From NCBI GenBank assembly GCA_011046315.1, contig DSAU01000020.1, positions 1-15,874 on the forward strand: 15,874 nucleotides of DNA. The letters are read 5' to 3'. The position numbers were made by a program, and so were the translations under genes. The notes below the pieces were generated by a model. That model had not been told where the DNA came from. It ran no database searches and saw nothing but the letters and a program-made list of their open reading frames with translations. Shown piece by piece: positions 15,363 to 15,874 of the stretch. The DNA is from a bacterium. GTDB lineage: Bacteria > Zhuqueibacterota > Zhuqueibacteria > Thermofontimicrobiales > Thermofontimicrobiaceae. The stretch's first letter is position 1, and every line of letters starts with the position of its first letter.

Positions 15363-15874
15363 ATGTTGTTTAGGAAAAAATTAAAACGGAAAAATAAAAT
15401 TGGGTTGGCTTTAGGCGGCGGCGCAGTTTTGGGCGCCGCCCATATCGGCGTACTGAAGGCAATGGAGGAGCTTGATATTCCGGTTCATTTTGTCGCCGGT
15501 ACCAGTATCGGAGCGTTAGTAGCTGCCCTTTATGCTTTTGGAAAAGATTATAAACAGATTGAAAAAATTGCCGCGGAGCTGGATTGGTTGGACGTATCGG
15601 GATTATCGCTGTCGCAGTATGGGTTGCTGTCCAATAAAAAATTAGGCAAAATCATCAACAAAGCCATCGGCGATGTTGATTTCGAAGACGCCAGGATTCC
15701 GCTTGCAATGATTGCAACCGATATTAGTCACGGTAAAGAAGTCGTCCTCAAACAGGGTAACGTGGCAACCGCGGTCATGGCAAGCACCTGTATTCCCGGG
15801 ATTTTTATCCCGGTGGAAATCGAGGGTAAACTGTTAGTCGATGGCGGTGTGGTGGAAAATGTTCCAATCTCACC
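15363..15874 (+). CDS. Patatin-like (RssA-type) serine hydrolase, partial at window end
   Basis: The first 170 residues are present; the frame is open to the window edge. A basic N terminus (MLFRKKLKRKNK) precedes the oxyanion-hole motif GLALGGGAVLGAAHIGVL (14-31). The nucleophile is S48 in GTSIG and the catalytic Asp is D160 in DGG, so the Ser-Asp dyad is complete. Motifs MIATDISHGK and MASTCIPGIF are typical of bacterial patatin/RssA proteins. These enzymes cut acyl esters of phospholipids; the substrate here is unknown. No signal peptide is evident, so it is cytoplasmic or at the inner membrane face. GAGG lies only 3 nt before the ATG, so a TTG at 15366 is an alternative start. It appears to share a transcript with the ferritin-like gene, a pairing whose logic is not obvious. 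Confidence 0.9.
   Translation, partial: MLFRKKLKRKNKIGLALGGGAVLGAAHIGVLKAMEELDIPVHFVAGTSIGALVAALYAFGKDYKQIEKIAAELDWLDVSGLSLSQYGLLSNKKLGKIINKAIGDVDFEDARIPLAMIATDISHGKEVVLKQGNVATAVMASTCIPGIFIPVEIEGKLLVDGGVVENVPIS

Noticed and set aside
15414..15446. GC-rich inverted sequence near the start of the patatin gene
   Set aside because: It is explained by Gly/Ala codons of the conserved GGGAVLGAAH motif.

Overview
The window suggests a Gram-negative bacterium of moderate GC, probably in or near the Bacteroidetes/FCB radiation (Ignavibacteria, Calditrichota or KSB1-like lineages). The reasons are a full RND tripartite efflux system, a CusA of about 1,290 residues, and one promoter (14997-15026) that fits the Bacteroidetes-type TTG-N19-TAnnTTTG pattern. 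The lineage is inference; no rRNA or marker gene is present.

Left block (1-10043, all genes on the minus strand): a copper/silver efflux island. In transcription order it contains a small unrecognised two-TM protein (10043-9732), a CusC/TolC-like outer-membrane channel (9744-8452), a CusB-like adaptor with two heavy-metal-binding domains and a C-terminal DUF3347-type domain (8439-6391), an enlarged CusA-like pump (6404-2526), and a methanol:corrinoid methyltransferase homologue, MtaB (2481-1102). Overlaps and gaps of at most 44 nt make this one likely operon. A secreted tandem YHS/TRASH-like metal-binding protein (673-182) follows on the same strand after a 428-bp AT-rich gap with its own candidate promoter and inverted repeat.

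The divergent intergenic region 10044-10390 carries a near-consensus sigma-54 element facing the cus operon. About 160 bp upstream of the inferred start site lie a perfect 16-bp palindrome and a degenerate copy exactly 20 bp away, the arrangement expected for an NtrC-type enhancer. An EamA-type permease gene (10391-11281) is divergent to the operon. Downstream are a membrane histidine kinase (11679-12803) and an overlapping NtrC-family sigma-54 activator (12787-14157). A testable model is that this pair controls the cus operon. An orphan OmpR/PhoB-type regulator (14248-14928) follows.

Right end: an encapsulated-ferritin-type protein (15072-15350) that lacks an obvious cargo tail, followed 12 nt later by a patatin/RssA-like hydrolase (15363 onward) that runs off the window.

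Two direct-orientation copies of a structured repeat of about 150 bp (1-146 and 11435-11585) bracket the cus-plus-permease block. Each has a strong short hairpin followed by 16-nt inverted arms enclosing about 70 nt. The two substitutions in copy 1 that fall in the stems both give G-U wobble pairs on the plus strand, which hints at a structured RNA. The most unusual points are this repeat, the MtaB without visible corrinoid partners inside a metal-efflux operon, and the predicted sigma-54/NtrC control of that operon.
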